Below, one piece after another: positions 1 to 8,548 of a stretch of DNA of 64,000 nucleotides (its first letter is position 1; every line of letters starts with the position of its first letter). The DNA is from Aureisphaera galaxeae. Its GTDB lineage: Bacteria > Bacteroidota > Bacteroidia > Flavobacteriales > Flavobacteriaceae. The stretch is from NCBI RefSeq assembly GCF_028561275.1, contig NZ_JAQQTF010000006.1, positions 491,065 to 555,064 on the forward strand, given 5' to 3'. The notes below the pieces were generated by a model. The model searched no databases. It saw nothing but the letters and a program-made list of their open reading frames with translations, and had not been told where the DNA came from. A program made the translations under genes and the position numbers.

Positions 1-20
1 TGGATCCCTACGACGAATAG

Positions 21-638
21 TTAAATCTCCAAACTTCCTTTCCCTTCCCGAATTAATTCGGGTTCGCCAGAGGTAAGGTCGATTACCGTAGAAGCCACAT
101 TGCCTCCATAACCCCCATCGATTACCACATCGACCAAATCGTCCCATTTTTCGTAGATTAATTCCGGATCGGTGGTATATTCAATGACCTCATCCTCATC
201 TTTGATAGAGGTAGAAACTATGGGATTACCCAATTCGCCTACAATTGCCTGGGTGATGGAATGATCGGGCACACGTATCCCCACTTCCTTTTTCTTTTTA
301 AACACACTGGGTAAATTGTTATTCCCCGGTAAAATGAAAGTATAGGGACCGGGTAGGGCGCGCTTCAATAATTTAAAAGTACTTGTGTCAATTTGCTTTA
401 CGTAATCGCTTAAGTTGCTTAAATCTTCACAGACAAAGGAAAAATTGGCTTTTTCTAATTTCACCCCTTTTATTTTGGCAATGCGCTCTAAAGCCCCTTT
501 ATGAGTGATGTCACAGCCCAAGGCATAGACCGTATCACTGGGATAAATGACTAATCCACCCGCCTTTAATACGTCCACAACCTTTTTTATTTCCTTAGGA
601 TTCGGATTTTCTTCGTAAATTTTGATGAATTCTGCCAT
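21..638 (-). CDS. L-threonylcarbamoyladenylate synthase family protein (Sua5/YciO/YrdC)
   Basis: The 205-residue protein is a single YrdC-like domain. It carries the family's KAGGLVIYPSDTVYAL segment near residues 26-41, followed by a K-x-R/K type nucleotide-binding region and the PGPYTFIL and GIRVPDH motifs. Family members make threonylcarbamoyl-AMP from threonine, bicarbonate and ATP for the t6A37 modification of tRNA in the cytoplasm. There is no C-terminal Sua5 domain, so this is the short TsaC/YciO type. YciO paralogues are less active in t6A synthesis, and which subtype this is cannot be settled from sequence alone. The start ATG at 638 is followed at once by an acidic, typically flavobacterial N-terminus. 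A TATCTTTA box on the minus strand at 685-692 could be its -7 element, but no -33 match is seen. Confidence 0.9.
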   Translation of the reverse strand: MAEFIKIYEENPNPKEIKKVVDVLKAGGLVIYPSDTVYALGCDITHKGALERIAKIKGVKLEKANFSFVCEDLSNLSDYVKQIDTSTFKLLKRALPGPYTFILPGNNNLPSVFKKKKEVGIRVPDHSITQAIVGELGNPIVSTSIKDEDEVIEYTTDPELIYEKWDDLVDVVIDGGYGGNVASTVIDLTSGEPELIREGKGSLEI

Positions 639-759
639 AGCGTTCGTTGGTTTTAAGGGGAAATTACAGCAAAACTGTTTCCATTAAAGATACGGCACTT
701 TTGGTTGTCATCATAATAGATCGTTAAATATTTCGTTTGTAATGCTAAACCCTCCAATT

Positions 760-1638
760 ATGAAAAAAATAGTCCATACCATTGTTTTTTTCTGCAGCCT
801 TACACTCTTTTTGGTTTCTTGTTCTTCGGAAGATGATGCAAGTATAGACGAGGAAACCGGGGGATTGGAAGCGGTTTCTTATCTAGATGTGGCCTATGGA
901 CCCCACTCCCGTATGACATACGATCTGTACCTCCCCGAAGGTAGAACGCAGGCCAAAACAAAAACGATCATGCTCATTCATGGAGGAGGATGGACCCAAG
1001 GGGATAAGGAAGATATGACCGAATTTGTACAGGCCATTCAGTTGGCCCATCCGGACCATGCCGTCGTGAATATTAATTACGTTCTATCCAATGTAACCAC
1101 GCCGGCGTTTCCCAATCAGTTTTTGAATATTGAAGCGATTATAGACAAGCTAAATGTGGAAGGGGAAGAACTACAAATCTCTCGGGAATTCGGGATGATA
1201 GGTGTAAGTGCAGGAGCGCATCTCGCCCTCATGTATGACTCTGTTTATGATACTGACGATCAGGTGAAATTTGTGGCCAATATCGTAGGCCCAACCGATT
1301 TTACCGATCCCTTCTATTTAGAAGATCCCAACTTTAATTTTGCCTTCGCCCTATTGGTGGACGAAGCTTCCTATCCAGAAAATGCCATAGAAGCGGTAAG
1401 TCCTGCTTACAACGTGCATTCGGGAACCAGCCCCGTGGTCATGTTCTATGGAAATCAAGATCCATTGGTTCCTTTAACCAATGGAACGGCGTTGGAGACG
1501 GCTCTAAACGATGGACAAGTCTCTCACAGTTTTACAGTCTATGACGGTGGACATGGGGATGATTGGAGCGCTACCGATTTCGACAATCTTCAGCAGCAGA
1601 TCAGTGATTACATAGAGCAATACTTACCGATTAACTAA
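760..1638 (+). CDS. Secreted alpha/beta hydrolase lipoprotein (esterase/lipase-like)
   Basis: I prefer the ATG at 760 over the one 18 bases upstream, because it begins a compact lipoprotein signal: MKKIVHT, a hydrophobic stretch, then LVSCSS with the lipidated cysteine. The mature part is an alpha/beta hydrolase of the BD-FAE/esterase type. It has the oxyanion-hole motif HGGGW near residue 80, the nucleophile elbow GVSAGAH (Ser), an Asp in GNQDPLVP and a His in DGGHGDD near the C-terminus, so a complete catalytic triad is present. It is probably exported to the periplasm or outer membrane and hydrolyses an ester or carbohydrate ester, but the substrate is unknown. A small membrane protein gene follows after 16 bases and may be co-transcribed. 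Confidence 0.85.
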   Translation: MKKIVHTIVFFCSLTLFLVSCSSEDDASIDEETGGLEAVSYLDVAYGPHSRMTYDLYLPEGRTQAKTKTIMLIHGGGWTQGDKEDMTEFVQAIQLAHPDHAVVNINYVLSNVTTPAFPNQFLNIEAIIDKLNVEGEELQISREFGMIGVSAGAHLALMYDSVYDTDDQVKFVANIVGPTDFTDPFYLEDPNFNFAFALLVDEASYPENAIEAVSPAYNVHSGTSPVVMFYGNQDPLVPLTNGTALETALNDGQVSHSFTVYDGGHGDDWSATDFDNLQQQISDYIEQYLPIN

Positions 1639-1654
1639 GCTTTTACTTACAAAT

Positions 1655-1987
1655 ATGACCAAGACTTGGGGAAGGGATTATTTCAGTGTCTTAGGAATTC
1701 TAATCTGTCTCATCTGCATGAGTTGGCTTTTTTCCATTGAATGGAACATCTATAATGACTACATGCAAGTTTCAGGTAAAACCAGAGCGCTTTTTGGCAT
1801 AACGGAATTAGCTTATTTGGATAAAGTTTACTTAAGTCTTGGTGGAATTGTCGGTATAATACTTGTTTTCTTGGCACGCAAACGAAAGGAAAGCAAGATT
1901 ATGGTAGTCTCTTTACTTATAATTTCAATACTAACGATCCCTTTACCTTTTCTCAGACTTTGGAGATGGTTGGTTCCCGATCTTTAA
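1655..1987 (+). CDS. Small integral membrane protein, unknown function
   Basis: This 110-residue protein has three predicted hydrophobic segments: around residues 12-28 (LGILICLICMSWLF), 59-75 (LSLGGIVGIILVFLA) and 80-98 (IMVVSLLIISILTIPLP). Short charged loops (RKRKESK) lie between the last two. I do not recognise the family. It follows the alpha/beta hydrolase gene by 16 bases, and its end overlaps the end of the convergent helicase gene by four bases, which leaves no room for a separate terminator. It could be a lineage-specific inner-membrane protein. Confidence 0.65.
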   Translation: MTKTWGRDYFSVLGILICLICMSWLFSIEWNIYNDYMQVSGKTRALFGITELAYLDKVYLSLGGIVGIILVFLARKRKESKIMVVSLLIISILTIPLPFLRLWRWLVPDL

Positions 1988-4302
1988 TCGATCACGTTCA
2001 ATTTAGCGAAGCGTAGTAGCAGTTTCTTCAATCCGCCATTTTCAAACTGAATCTCTGCCTTGGTATCGGCTCCTACCCCTTCGATTTTTAAGATTTTCCC
2101 TTTTCCGAATCGGACGTGCTCTACGATTTTACCCACTTCGATATTGGCTTCATTGGGATCGAAATTCTTGCTGGCCGAACTACTTACTGGCTTTAGCTTT
2201 CTCAATTTTCGCAGCTGTTCTTCGGTAGGGCCTTTCGGTGGGGCTCCTGCCGTGGGTTTGCGTAACCGCAATTTGCTCTTGTCTACTTCCCCAAAGATAT
2301 CGGCATCTAATAGAGGTTTATATCGATGCTCCGTAACTGGAGTAAGATATTCTAGGTAGACTTCGTCAATCTCTTCAATAAAACGACTGGGCTCTGCATC
2401 GATCAATTTTCCCCATCGGTAGCGGCTTTGGGTATAGGTAAGGAAGGCCTGCTTTTCGGCACGTGTTAAAGCCACATAGAACAGTCTACGCTCTTCTTCC
2501 AACTCTGCTCTGGTATTCATACTCATGCCGCTTGGAAAAAGGTCTTCTTCCATTCCCACAATATAGACATAAGGAAACTCCAGTCCTTTTGCCAAATGCA
2601 CTGTCATTAGTGCTACACGGTCGGCATCGCCTTTGTCATTATCCATATCGGTCGCTAAGGCTACATCTTCCAAAAATTCGGCAAGGGATCCCGTGGTATC
2701 GGCCAATTCCTTTTGCTCTTCCACAAAATCGCGGATACCGTTCAGTAATTCCTCTATATTTTCAATACGCGCAATACCTTCTGGAGTACCATCTTTTTTC
2801 AATTCTTGTACCAATCCCGTCTTCTTTGTCACGTGTTCGGTAATCTGAAAGGCATTATACCCTTGATTCAGCACCTGAAAGCTTTCAATCATGGTCACAA
2901 AGTTCTGAAGCTTCGTTTTTGTGCCACTGTTTATTTTCAAATCGATCTTATCGATCGCTTTCATTACTTCAAAAATGGATCGGTCGTAATGATTGGCCGC
3001 CACCACCAGTTTATCGACCGTGGTCTGTCCTATTCCCCTTGCGGGATAATTGATAACCCGTTTTAAGGCTTCCTCATCCTTTGGATTCAGGATAAGACGT
3101 AGGTAGGCCAACACGTCCTTAATTTCTTTTCTCTGGTAGAAGCTGAGCCCACCATAGATGCGATACGGAATATCCTTCTTCCTTAGGGCATCTTCCATCG
3201 CACGGGATTGGGCATTGGTTCGGTAAAGAATCGCAAAATCGCCATACCCAATTTGATTGTTCATGGCAGTTTCAAAAATATTACTGGCCACAAAACGTCC
3301 CTCATCCCCATCGGTCATACTGCGATTCACCTTGATCTTGTTCCCTTCGGCATTGGCCGTCCATACGACCTTTTCCAGACGGTTTTTGTTCTTTTCAATA
3401 ATGCTATTGGCCGCATTTACGATATTCTTGGTAGATCGGTAATTCTGTTCCAATCGATACACCTTTACATCGTCATAATCCTTTTGAAAGTTCAGAATGT
3501 TATTAATATTGGCACCACGAAAAGCATAGATACTCTGAGCATCATCCCCTACCACACAAATATTCTGAAAACGATCACTCAAAGCCCGTACAATCAAGTA
3601 CTGACTGTGGTTGGTATCTTGGTACTCATCTACCAATATGTAGCGGAATCGATCTTGGTATTTGGCTAATACAGCTGGAAAACGGGTAAGTAGTTCATTG
3701 GTCTTCAATAGAAGGTCATCGAAATCCATTGCACCTGCCTTAAAGCAGCGATCCACATAGTTTTTATAGATATCCCCTAGACGTGGCATCTTAGCCATGG
3801 CATCTGCCTCCATGAGTTCTGGATTCTGGAAATACGCCTTAACGGTAATGAGACTGTTCTTATACGAAGAGATACGCGAATAAACTTGTTTGTACTTGTA
3901 GATGTCTTTGTCCAATTGCATCTCCTTGATGATCGCTCGGATCACACTTTGGGAGTCTTGGGTATCATAGATTGTAAAATTGGAAGGGTAGCCCAGCTTA
4001 TCGGCTTCGAAACGAAGGATCTTAGCAAAGATACTGTGGAAGGTACCCATCCAAAGGTTTTTGGCTTCGCTATTCCCAACGATTTCTGCAATCCGCTTCT
4101 TCATTTCGCGGGCCGCCTTGTTGGTAAATGTTAGTGCCAAAATATTGAAAGCATCGACCCCTAACGACATTAAATAAGCAATACGAAAAGTAAGTACACG
4201 GGTCTTCCCAGATCCGGCACCCGCAATAACAATCATAGCTCCATCCTTCTGCAACACGGGAGCTCTTTGCGCATCATTCAGTTGTTCTAAGTAATCCTGC
4301 AA
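1984..4302 (-). CDS. uvrD: ATP-dependent DNA helicase UvrD/PcrA (superfamily 1A, 3'-5')
   Basis: At 772 residues this has the length and motif order of UvrD/PcrA: LNDAQRAPV Q-motif, Walker A AGAGSGKT at 27-34, TFTNKAA, the VDEYQDTN Walker B near 220, GDDAQSIYAFRGA, the LEQNYRST motif and VALMTVHLAKGLEF. The C-terminal region ends in a small SH3-like module (VGKIVEHVRFGKGKI) that in PcrA binds RNA polymerase. Its role would be strand unwinding in nucleotide excision and mismatch repair. The first codon is TTG (4300-4302). The next methionine lies just before Walker A, too late to be the start, and the residues after the TTG match the usual N-terminus, so TTG initiation is well supported. Confidence 0.95.
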   Translation of the reverse strand: MQDYLEQLNDAQRAPVLQKDGAMIVIAGAGSGKTRVLTFRIAYLMSLGVDAFNILALTFTNKAAREMKKRIAEIVGNSEAKNLWMGTFHSIFAKILRFEADKLGYPSNFTIYDTQDSQSVIRAIIKEMQLDKDIYKYKQVYSRISSYKNSLITVKAYFQNPELMEADAMAKMPRLGDIYKNYVDRCFKAGAMDFDDLLLKTNELLTRFPAVLAKYQDRFRYILVDEYQDTNHSQYLIVRALSDRFQNICVVGDDAQSIYAFRGANINNILNFQKDYDDVKVYRLEQNYRSTKNIVNAANSIIEKNKNRLEKVVWTANAEGNKIKVNRSMTDGDEGRFVASNIFETAMNNQIGYGDFAILYRTNAQSRAMEDALRKKDIPYRIYGGLSFYQRKEIKDVLAYLRLILNPKDEEALKRVINYPARGIGQTTVDKLVVAANHYDRSIFEVMKAIDKIDLKINSGTKTKLQNFVTMIESFQVLNQGYNAFQITEHVTKKTGLVQELKKDGTPEGIARIENIEELLNGIRDFVEEQKELADTTGSLAEFLEDVALATDMDNDKGDADRVALMTVHLAKGLEFPYVYIVGMEEDLFPSGMSMNTRAELEEERRLFYVALTRAEKQAFLTYTQSRYRWGKLIDAEPSRFIEEIDEVYLEYLTPVTEHRYKPLLDADIFGEVDKSKLRLRKPTAGAPPKGPTEEQLRKLRKLKPVSSSASKNFDPNEANIEVGKIVEHVRFGKGKILKIEGVGADTKAEIQFENGGLKKLLLRFAKLNVID

Positions 4303-4388
4303 ACCCTTTAATTATAAGGTGTGAAAATACAGAAATTAAGGGGAAAGAATAACAGTGAATTTCAGAATTTATAAACAAACAATGCACG

Positions 4389-4419
4389 TTGGAGTTGCTG
4401 AAAATTTTGAATATCTTTA
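4389..4419 (+). promoter_or_regulatory. Candidate promoter for the M20 amidohydrolase gene
   Basis: TTG at 4389-4391, a 20-base spacer and TATCTTTA at 4412-4419 match the Bacteroidota sigma-A-type promoter TTG-N19/20-TAnnTTTG except for the last base. The predicted start of transcription, near 4426, gives a leader of about 70 bases. Confidence 0.35.
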
Positions 4420-4495
4420 GCACATTGGAGCTGTTTCCATAAACCGACTAGAGGCGGAACTCAAACGTTTCCCAAGAACCATTTACTGTTATTTT

Positions 4496-5779
4496 ATGAA
4501 AAGATTTTTTGTTATTTCCTGCTTGGCCCTATGCTTTGCCGGACCGGGGTACTCGCAAATGGATAATGATATTTTGAAAGACATTGAAGCGATTGAATCT
4601 AAAGTAATCGATTGGCGGCACCATTTCCATCAATTTCCAGAGCTTTCCAATAGGGAATTCAACACAGCCAAAAAAATTGCCGATCATTTGAAGAGCTTGG
4701 GCATGACCGTCCAGACAGGGATCGCCAAAACAGGGGTTGTAGGTATTTTAGAGGGAGATCAGCCAGGGAAAGTGGTAGCGTTGCGTGCCGATATCGATGC
4801 ATTACCCGTTACCGAACGTAATGATCTTTCGTTTAAAAGTGAAGTAACGACCACCTTTCTGGATAAAGAAACGGGTGTAATGCATGCCTGCGGACACGAT
4901 ACACACATCTCGATTCTTATGGGTGTGGCCGAAGTACTATCCAAGCACAAAGACAAAATAAAAGGCACGGTTAAGTTCATCTTTCAACCTGCCGAGGAAG
5001 GCCCGCCACCGGGCGAAGAAGGAGGTGCCAAATTAATGATTAAAGAAGGCGTTCTGAAAAACCCAGATGTGGATGCCATTTTTGGATTGCACATTAATAG
5101 CGGTACTCCAGTAGGAACCATAAAATACAAAAGCGGTGGAACCATGGCTGCCGTAGAACGCTTTGTAGTTAACGTAAAAGGAAAACAAACCCACGGATCG
5201 GCACCTTGGTCGGGTGTAGACCCCATTCTTATTTCGGCCAAGATTATTGATGGTTTCCAGACCATTATTAGCCGTGAATCTCCCCTTGTAGAAGAAGCTG
5301 CCGTAATTACTGTTGGAAAAATAACGGCCGGGGTTCGTTTCAATATCATCCCGGAAAGTGCCGAAATGATTGGAACAGTGCGTACCCTAGATCCTAGAAT
5401 GCGTGAACTTATTATGCGTCGTATGACCGAAATGGCCAGTGATATTGCCAAAGCTTATGGCGGAAGTGCCACCATAGACTGGCAAAACAATACTGTAGTC
5501 ACCTATAACGATCCCGACTTAACCGCACAAATGCTACCGACCCTACAGAACGTAGCAGGTAAGGACAAAGTAGTTTTGATGAAAGCAACCACAGGCGGAG
5601 AGGACTTCTCCTACTTTCAAGAAGTGGTTCCTGGATTCTACTTCTTCTTGGGTGGCATGACTCCTGGTAATACCCAGCCCTTTCCACACCACACCCCCGA
5701 TTTCAAAATTGACGATGCAGGTATGTTACTAGGGGTAAAGGCTATGACACAAGTCGCAATCGATTATTTGGCCAACTAA
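4496..5779 (+). CDS. Secreted M20 family amidohydrolase (N-acyl-amino-acid deacylase-like)
   Basis: The 427-residue protein starts with a cleavable signal peptide (to about GPGYSQ, residue 21). An M20D-type metallohydrolase domain follows: HHFHQFPELS, the ADIDALPV motif, metal ligands in HACGHDTH at 130-137, FQPAEEG with the catalytic glutamate, and a late TGGEDFSYF. Homologues remove acyl groups from N-acyl amino acids or act on hippurate or indole-acetyl conjugates with a di-metal centre. Export suggests it frees amino acids in the periplasm. The FMN/glutamate-synthase-like gene starts 14 bases after its stop, so the two may share a transcript. The exact substrate cannot be read from sequence. 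Confidence 0.9.
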   Translation: MKRFFVISCLALCFAGPGYSQMDNDILKDIEAIESKVIDWRHHFHQFPELSNREFNTAKKIADHLKSLGMTVQTGIAKTGVVGILEGDQPGKVVALRADIDALPVTERNDLSFKSEVTTTFLDKETGVMHACGHDTHISILMGVAEVLSKHKDKIKGTVKFIFQPAEEGPPPGEEGGAKLMIKEGVLKNPDVDAIFGLHINSGTPVGTIKYKSGGTMAAVERFVVNVKGKQTHGSAPWSGVDPILISAKIIDGFQTIISRESPLVEEAAVITVGKITAGVRFNIIPESAEMIGTVRTLDPRMRELIMRRMTEMASDIAKAYGGSATIDWQNNTVVTYNDPDLTAQMLPTLQNVAGKDKVVLMKATTGGEDFSYFQEVVPGFYFFLGGMTPGNTQPFPHHTPDFKIDDAGMLLGVKAMTQVAIDYLAN

Positions 5780-5793
5780 AAACAAAGCACTTT

Positions 5794-7371
5794 ATGGACG
5801 CTGTCATTGAAATCGTGAAATCCATCCCATGGTGGGCTTGGGTATTGATTGTTTTGGGAATCGTAGCCCTAAGGGATATACTACAGCGTAAACATACGAT
5901 TCAGCGCAATTTCCCAATCATTGGACATATTCGTTATATGTTTGAGAGTATTGGTCCGGAAATGCGGCAATATTTTGTAGCAAACAATCGAGAAGAGCTC
6001 CCGTTCAACCGAATAGAACGCGGCTGGATTTATGCTTCGGCCAAAAAGGAAAACAACTACGAAGGCTTTGGAACGGATCGGGATATTTATGCCCATCAAC
6101 ATATATTCATCAATAATGCCATGATGCCTTTTAAAGTAGGCGAAAACCATCCCAATGCACTTGACAAAAGTTTTCTTCCCTGCGCCAAGGTGATGGGAGG
6201 TTACAACAAGCGAAAAAGACCGTATCGTCCCGCTTCCGTGATTAATGTATCTGCCATGAGTTTTGGCTCTTTAAGTGCCAAGGCCGTAGAATCCCTAAAT
6301 AAAGGATGCGGTATAGCCGGGGCCTACCACAATACGGGTGAAGGGGGACTTTCCCCCTACCATAGCACAGGAAGTGATGTCGTATTTCACTTCGGAACCG
6401 GATATTTTGGCGTACGCGATGCCGAAGGAAATTTTTCCATGGAGAAGATGAAACAGTTAGTGGCCGACAATCCCTTTGTTAGAGCCATTGAAATAAAACT
6501 ATCTCAGGGCGCTAAACCGGGAAAAGGAGGTGTCCTACCCGGAGCCAAGATCACCAAAGAAATAGCTTCCATTCGTGGGGTTGAAATTGGAAAGGACGTT
6601 TTGTCCCCTCCCAATCATTCGGCTTTCTCGAACGTACCGGAACTCATGGACTTCATTGAAGCCATTGCTGAAGTTACGGGACTACCCGTAGGAATAAAAG
6701 CAGCCATCGGGAAATTGGATCAGTGGAAGGAATTGGCTGATCTTATGGTCGAACGAGGTACAGGCCCTGATTTCATTTCTGTGGACGGAGGTGAAGGCGG
6801 GACGGGTGCCGCGCCACCCAGCTTTGCGGACCATGTTTCCCTCCCTTGGGTATATGGGTTTAGCGACGTTTACAAGATATTCAAGAAGCGTAATATTACC
6901 GATCGCATTGTATTTGTAGGAAGTGGGAAACTTGGTTTTCCCGCCAAAGCTGCCATGGCTTTTGCCATGGGGGCAGATTGTATCAATGTAGCTAGAGAGG
7001 CGATGATGAGCATTGGTTGTATCCAAGCTCAAATTTGCCATACCAACCGCTGCCCCACTGGCGTGGCAACCCAGAGTAAGTGGTTGCAAAATGGGATCAA
7101 TATTCCATTGAAAAGCGAGCGACTGGCACAATACTTTAAAACCTTCCGAAAGGAATTGGTAGAGATTACCCACGCAGCAGGGCACGAACACCCCTGCCAG
7201 TTCAATATGACCGATATTGAAATGAATGTAGACGACCACAACCTTTCCAAAGAACTAAGCCGTACTTACATGTACGAAAAAGATACCGTACCATTCACAA
7301 ATATGCAGGATTTAAAAGATTGTGTATTTTTAGGCGGCAACTATAACAAGTCCCATACGAACAACCACTAA
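5794..7371 (+). CDS. Membrane-anchored FMN-binding glutamate synthase domain protein
   Basis: An N-terminal membrane segment (residues about 11-26, IPWWAWVLIVLGIVAL) precedes a domain equivalent to the FMN/2-oxoglutarate barrel of GltB. Visible hallmarks are SAMSFGSLSAKA, the GEGGLSPYH region, the KLSQGAKPGKGG loop, VDGGEGGTGAAP and a CX5CX4C cluster (GCIQAQICHTNRC, near 408-420) that in glutamate synthase ligates a [3Fe-4S] centre. The glutamine amidotransferase and GltD domains are absent. Stand-alone proteins like this are widespread, but their physiological reaction is poorly defined. I infer an FMN- and Fe-S-dependent amino-acid or ammonia-linked oxidoreductase held at the inner membrane. 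It sits between the M20 amidohydrolase gene and a small membrane protein gene with gaps of 14 and 17 bases. Confidence 0.88.
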   Translation: MDAVIEIVKSIPWWAWVLIVLGIVALRDILQRKHTIQRNFPIIGHIRYMFESIGPEMRQYFVANNREELPFNRIERGWIYASAKKENNYEGFGTDRDIYAHQHIFINNAMMPFKVGENHPNALDKSFLPCAKVMGGYNKRKRPYRPASVINVSAMSFGSLSAKAVESLNKGCGIAGAYHNTGEGGLSPYHSTGSDVVFHFGTGYFGVRDAEGNFSMEKMKQLVADNPFVRAIEIKLSQGAKPGKGGVLPGAKITKEIASIRGVEIGKDVLSPPNHSAFSNVPELMDFIEAIAEVTGLPVGIKAAIGKLDQWKELADLMVERGTGPDFISVDGGEGGTGAAPPSFADHVSLPWVYGFSDVYKIFKKRNITDRIVFVGSGKLGFPAKAAMAFAMGADCINVAREAMMSIGCIQAQICHTNRCPTGVATQSKWLQNGINIPLKSERLAQYFKTFRKELVEITHAAGHEHPCQFNMTDIEMNVDDHNLSKELSRTYMYEKDTVPFTNMQDLKDCVFLGGNYNKSHTNNH

Positions 7372-7388
7372 AACAACGTTACTATCCC

Positions 7389-7916
7389 ATGGAAGAAATG
7401 ACTCAAGTCTTAAGCTATGCCTCTTACCTATTACCTGCACTGGTAGTAGGTATTGTTGCTTACTATTTTTTTAAAGGACACATCGCCAACGAAGAAGGCA
7501 GAAGGCGTTATTTGGTACAAAAAGAAGCTCAAAACAAAATGCTTCCGGCACGTCTACAGGCCTATGAACGCTTAACGTTGTTGTTGGAACGCATTGACCC
7601 CAACAAGATACTCATTAGAGTTAAGCCCTTTTCGGACGATATTGACAAGTATGAAGAACTCCTTATTAAGAATATAGAACAGGAGTTTGAACACAATGTC
7701 ACCCAACAAATCTATGTGACTCCAGAATGCTGGGATTTGATCAGTGCAGCAAAAAATGCCACGATACATATTATTCGCCAAGCGGTAATGCACGAAAAAG
7801 GTGCCAATGCAGACAAACTACGCGAGTATTTATTGCGCAATTTCATGGAGGAGGTAACTCCCTCACAAAAGGCATTGGCCTATATTAAAAAAGAGGTGGC
7901 AGAATTGTTTGTTTAA
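7389..7916 (+). CDS. Uncharacterised membrane-anchored protein, 175 residues
   Basis: One N-terminal transmembrane helix (about residues 13-31, LLPALVVGIVAYYFF) is followed by a charged, mostly helical cytoplasmic or periplasmic domain rich in Lys, Glu and Arg. A conserved-looking RLQAYERLTLLLERIDP segment lies near 55-71. The ORF has a convincing start and ends in a 4-base overlap with the convergent response-regulator gene. It follows the glutamate-synthase-like gene by 17 bases, so the two are probably co-transcribed. I recognise it as a type of protein common in flavobacteria but know no function. It may be a partner of the upstream membrane-bound oxidoreductase (inference from spacing only). 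Confidence 0.75.
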   Translation: MEEMTQVLSYASYLLPALVVGIVAYYFFKGHIANEEGRRRYLVQKEAQNKMLPARLQAYERLTLLLERIDPNKILIRVKPFSDDIDKYEELLIKNIEQEFEHNVTQQIYVTPECWDLISAAKNATIHIIRQAVMHEKGANADKLREYLLRNFMEEVTPSQKALAYIKKEVAELFV

Positions 7917-8548
7917 GGTACGAAGAGCTTATGCCGAATGGCATACAGCACCAAGCCAATCCTATTCTTGATATTCAATTTTTCGTAGAGTGAATCCCGA
8001 TACCCTTCTATGGTTTTGGGGCTTAAGAACATGGCCTCTGCGATTTCGCGATAGGTCATTTCTGTACAGGCATGCTTAATAAATTCCAACTCGCGTTCTT
8101 TGAGCTGAACACCTTCCTTGGGTTTCACCAAACTCCCTACTAACAGTTTGGCAATGGTATTCGTGTGGTAGTATCCTTCGCGTATCACCTGCTCCAAAGC
8201 TTCCTGTAATTGCTCCTTTTCGGTGTCCTTCATCAAATATCCTTTGGCTCCAGCACGAAGCATTCCCAAAATAATGTCTTCATCCACTTCTACAGACAGT
8301 GCTAGTACAATGACATTGGGATGGGTTTCATTAATGATTTTGGTTGCGGCTATCCCATTCAGTATTGGCATGTTCACATCCATAAGGATAATGTCCGGCA
8401 CATTAGCGGGAAACTTCATCTTCTCTATCAATTCCTTTCCATTTTTACAGAGATAAAGGGTTTCAAAACCTTCAAAACTATTCACCAATTCCTGTATGGC
8501 CTGTGCCAATAAAAAATGATCGTCTACAATTACAACTTTTGTACTCAT
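7913..8548 (-). CDS. NarL/FixJ-type response regulator
   Basis: A 211-residue two-domain regulator. The receiver domain (1-120) has the acidic pair VDDH at 9-10, the phospho-acceptor Asp57 in LMDVNMP, and the conserved Ser/Lys region LALSVE...KGYLMKD. A LuxR-type helix-turn-helix follows at about 145-205 (LKERELEFIKHACTEMTYREI, then SPKTIEGYRDSL). It is translationally coupled to the kinase gene through an ATGA overlap (8545-8548), so it is almost certainly the cognate regulator of that kinase. It would act as a DNA-binding transcription factor in the cytoplasm. Target genes are not evident. It is the last gene of a four-gene cassette. Confidence 0.93.
   Translation of the reverse strand: MSTKVVIVDDHFLLAQAIQELVNSFEGFETLYLCKNGKELIEKMKFPANVPDIILMDVNMPILNGIAATKIINETHPNVIVLALSVEVDEDIILGMLRAGAKGYLMKDTEKEQLQEALEQVIREGYYHTNTIAKLLVGSLVKPKEGVQLKERELEFIKHACTEMTYREIAEAMFLSPKTIEGYRDSLYEKLNIKNRIGLVLYAIRHKLFVP

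Noticed and set aside
3-20. Possible last codons of a plus-strand gene (DPYDE, then TAG)
   Set aside because: Only five codons lie inside the window, and another frame also ends nearby, so a gene cannot be supported.
2060-4134. Several plus-strand reading frames over the UvrD gene
   Set aside because: They lie opposite a full-length conserved helicase and have no plausible starts or domains; they are shadows.
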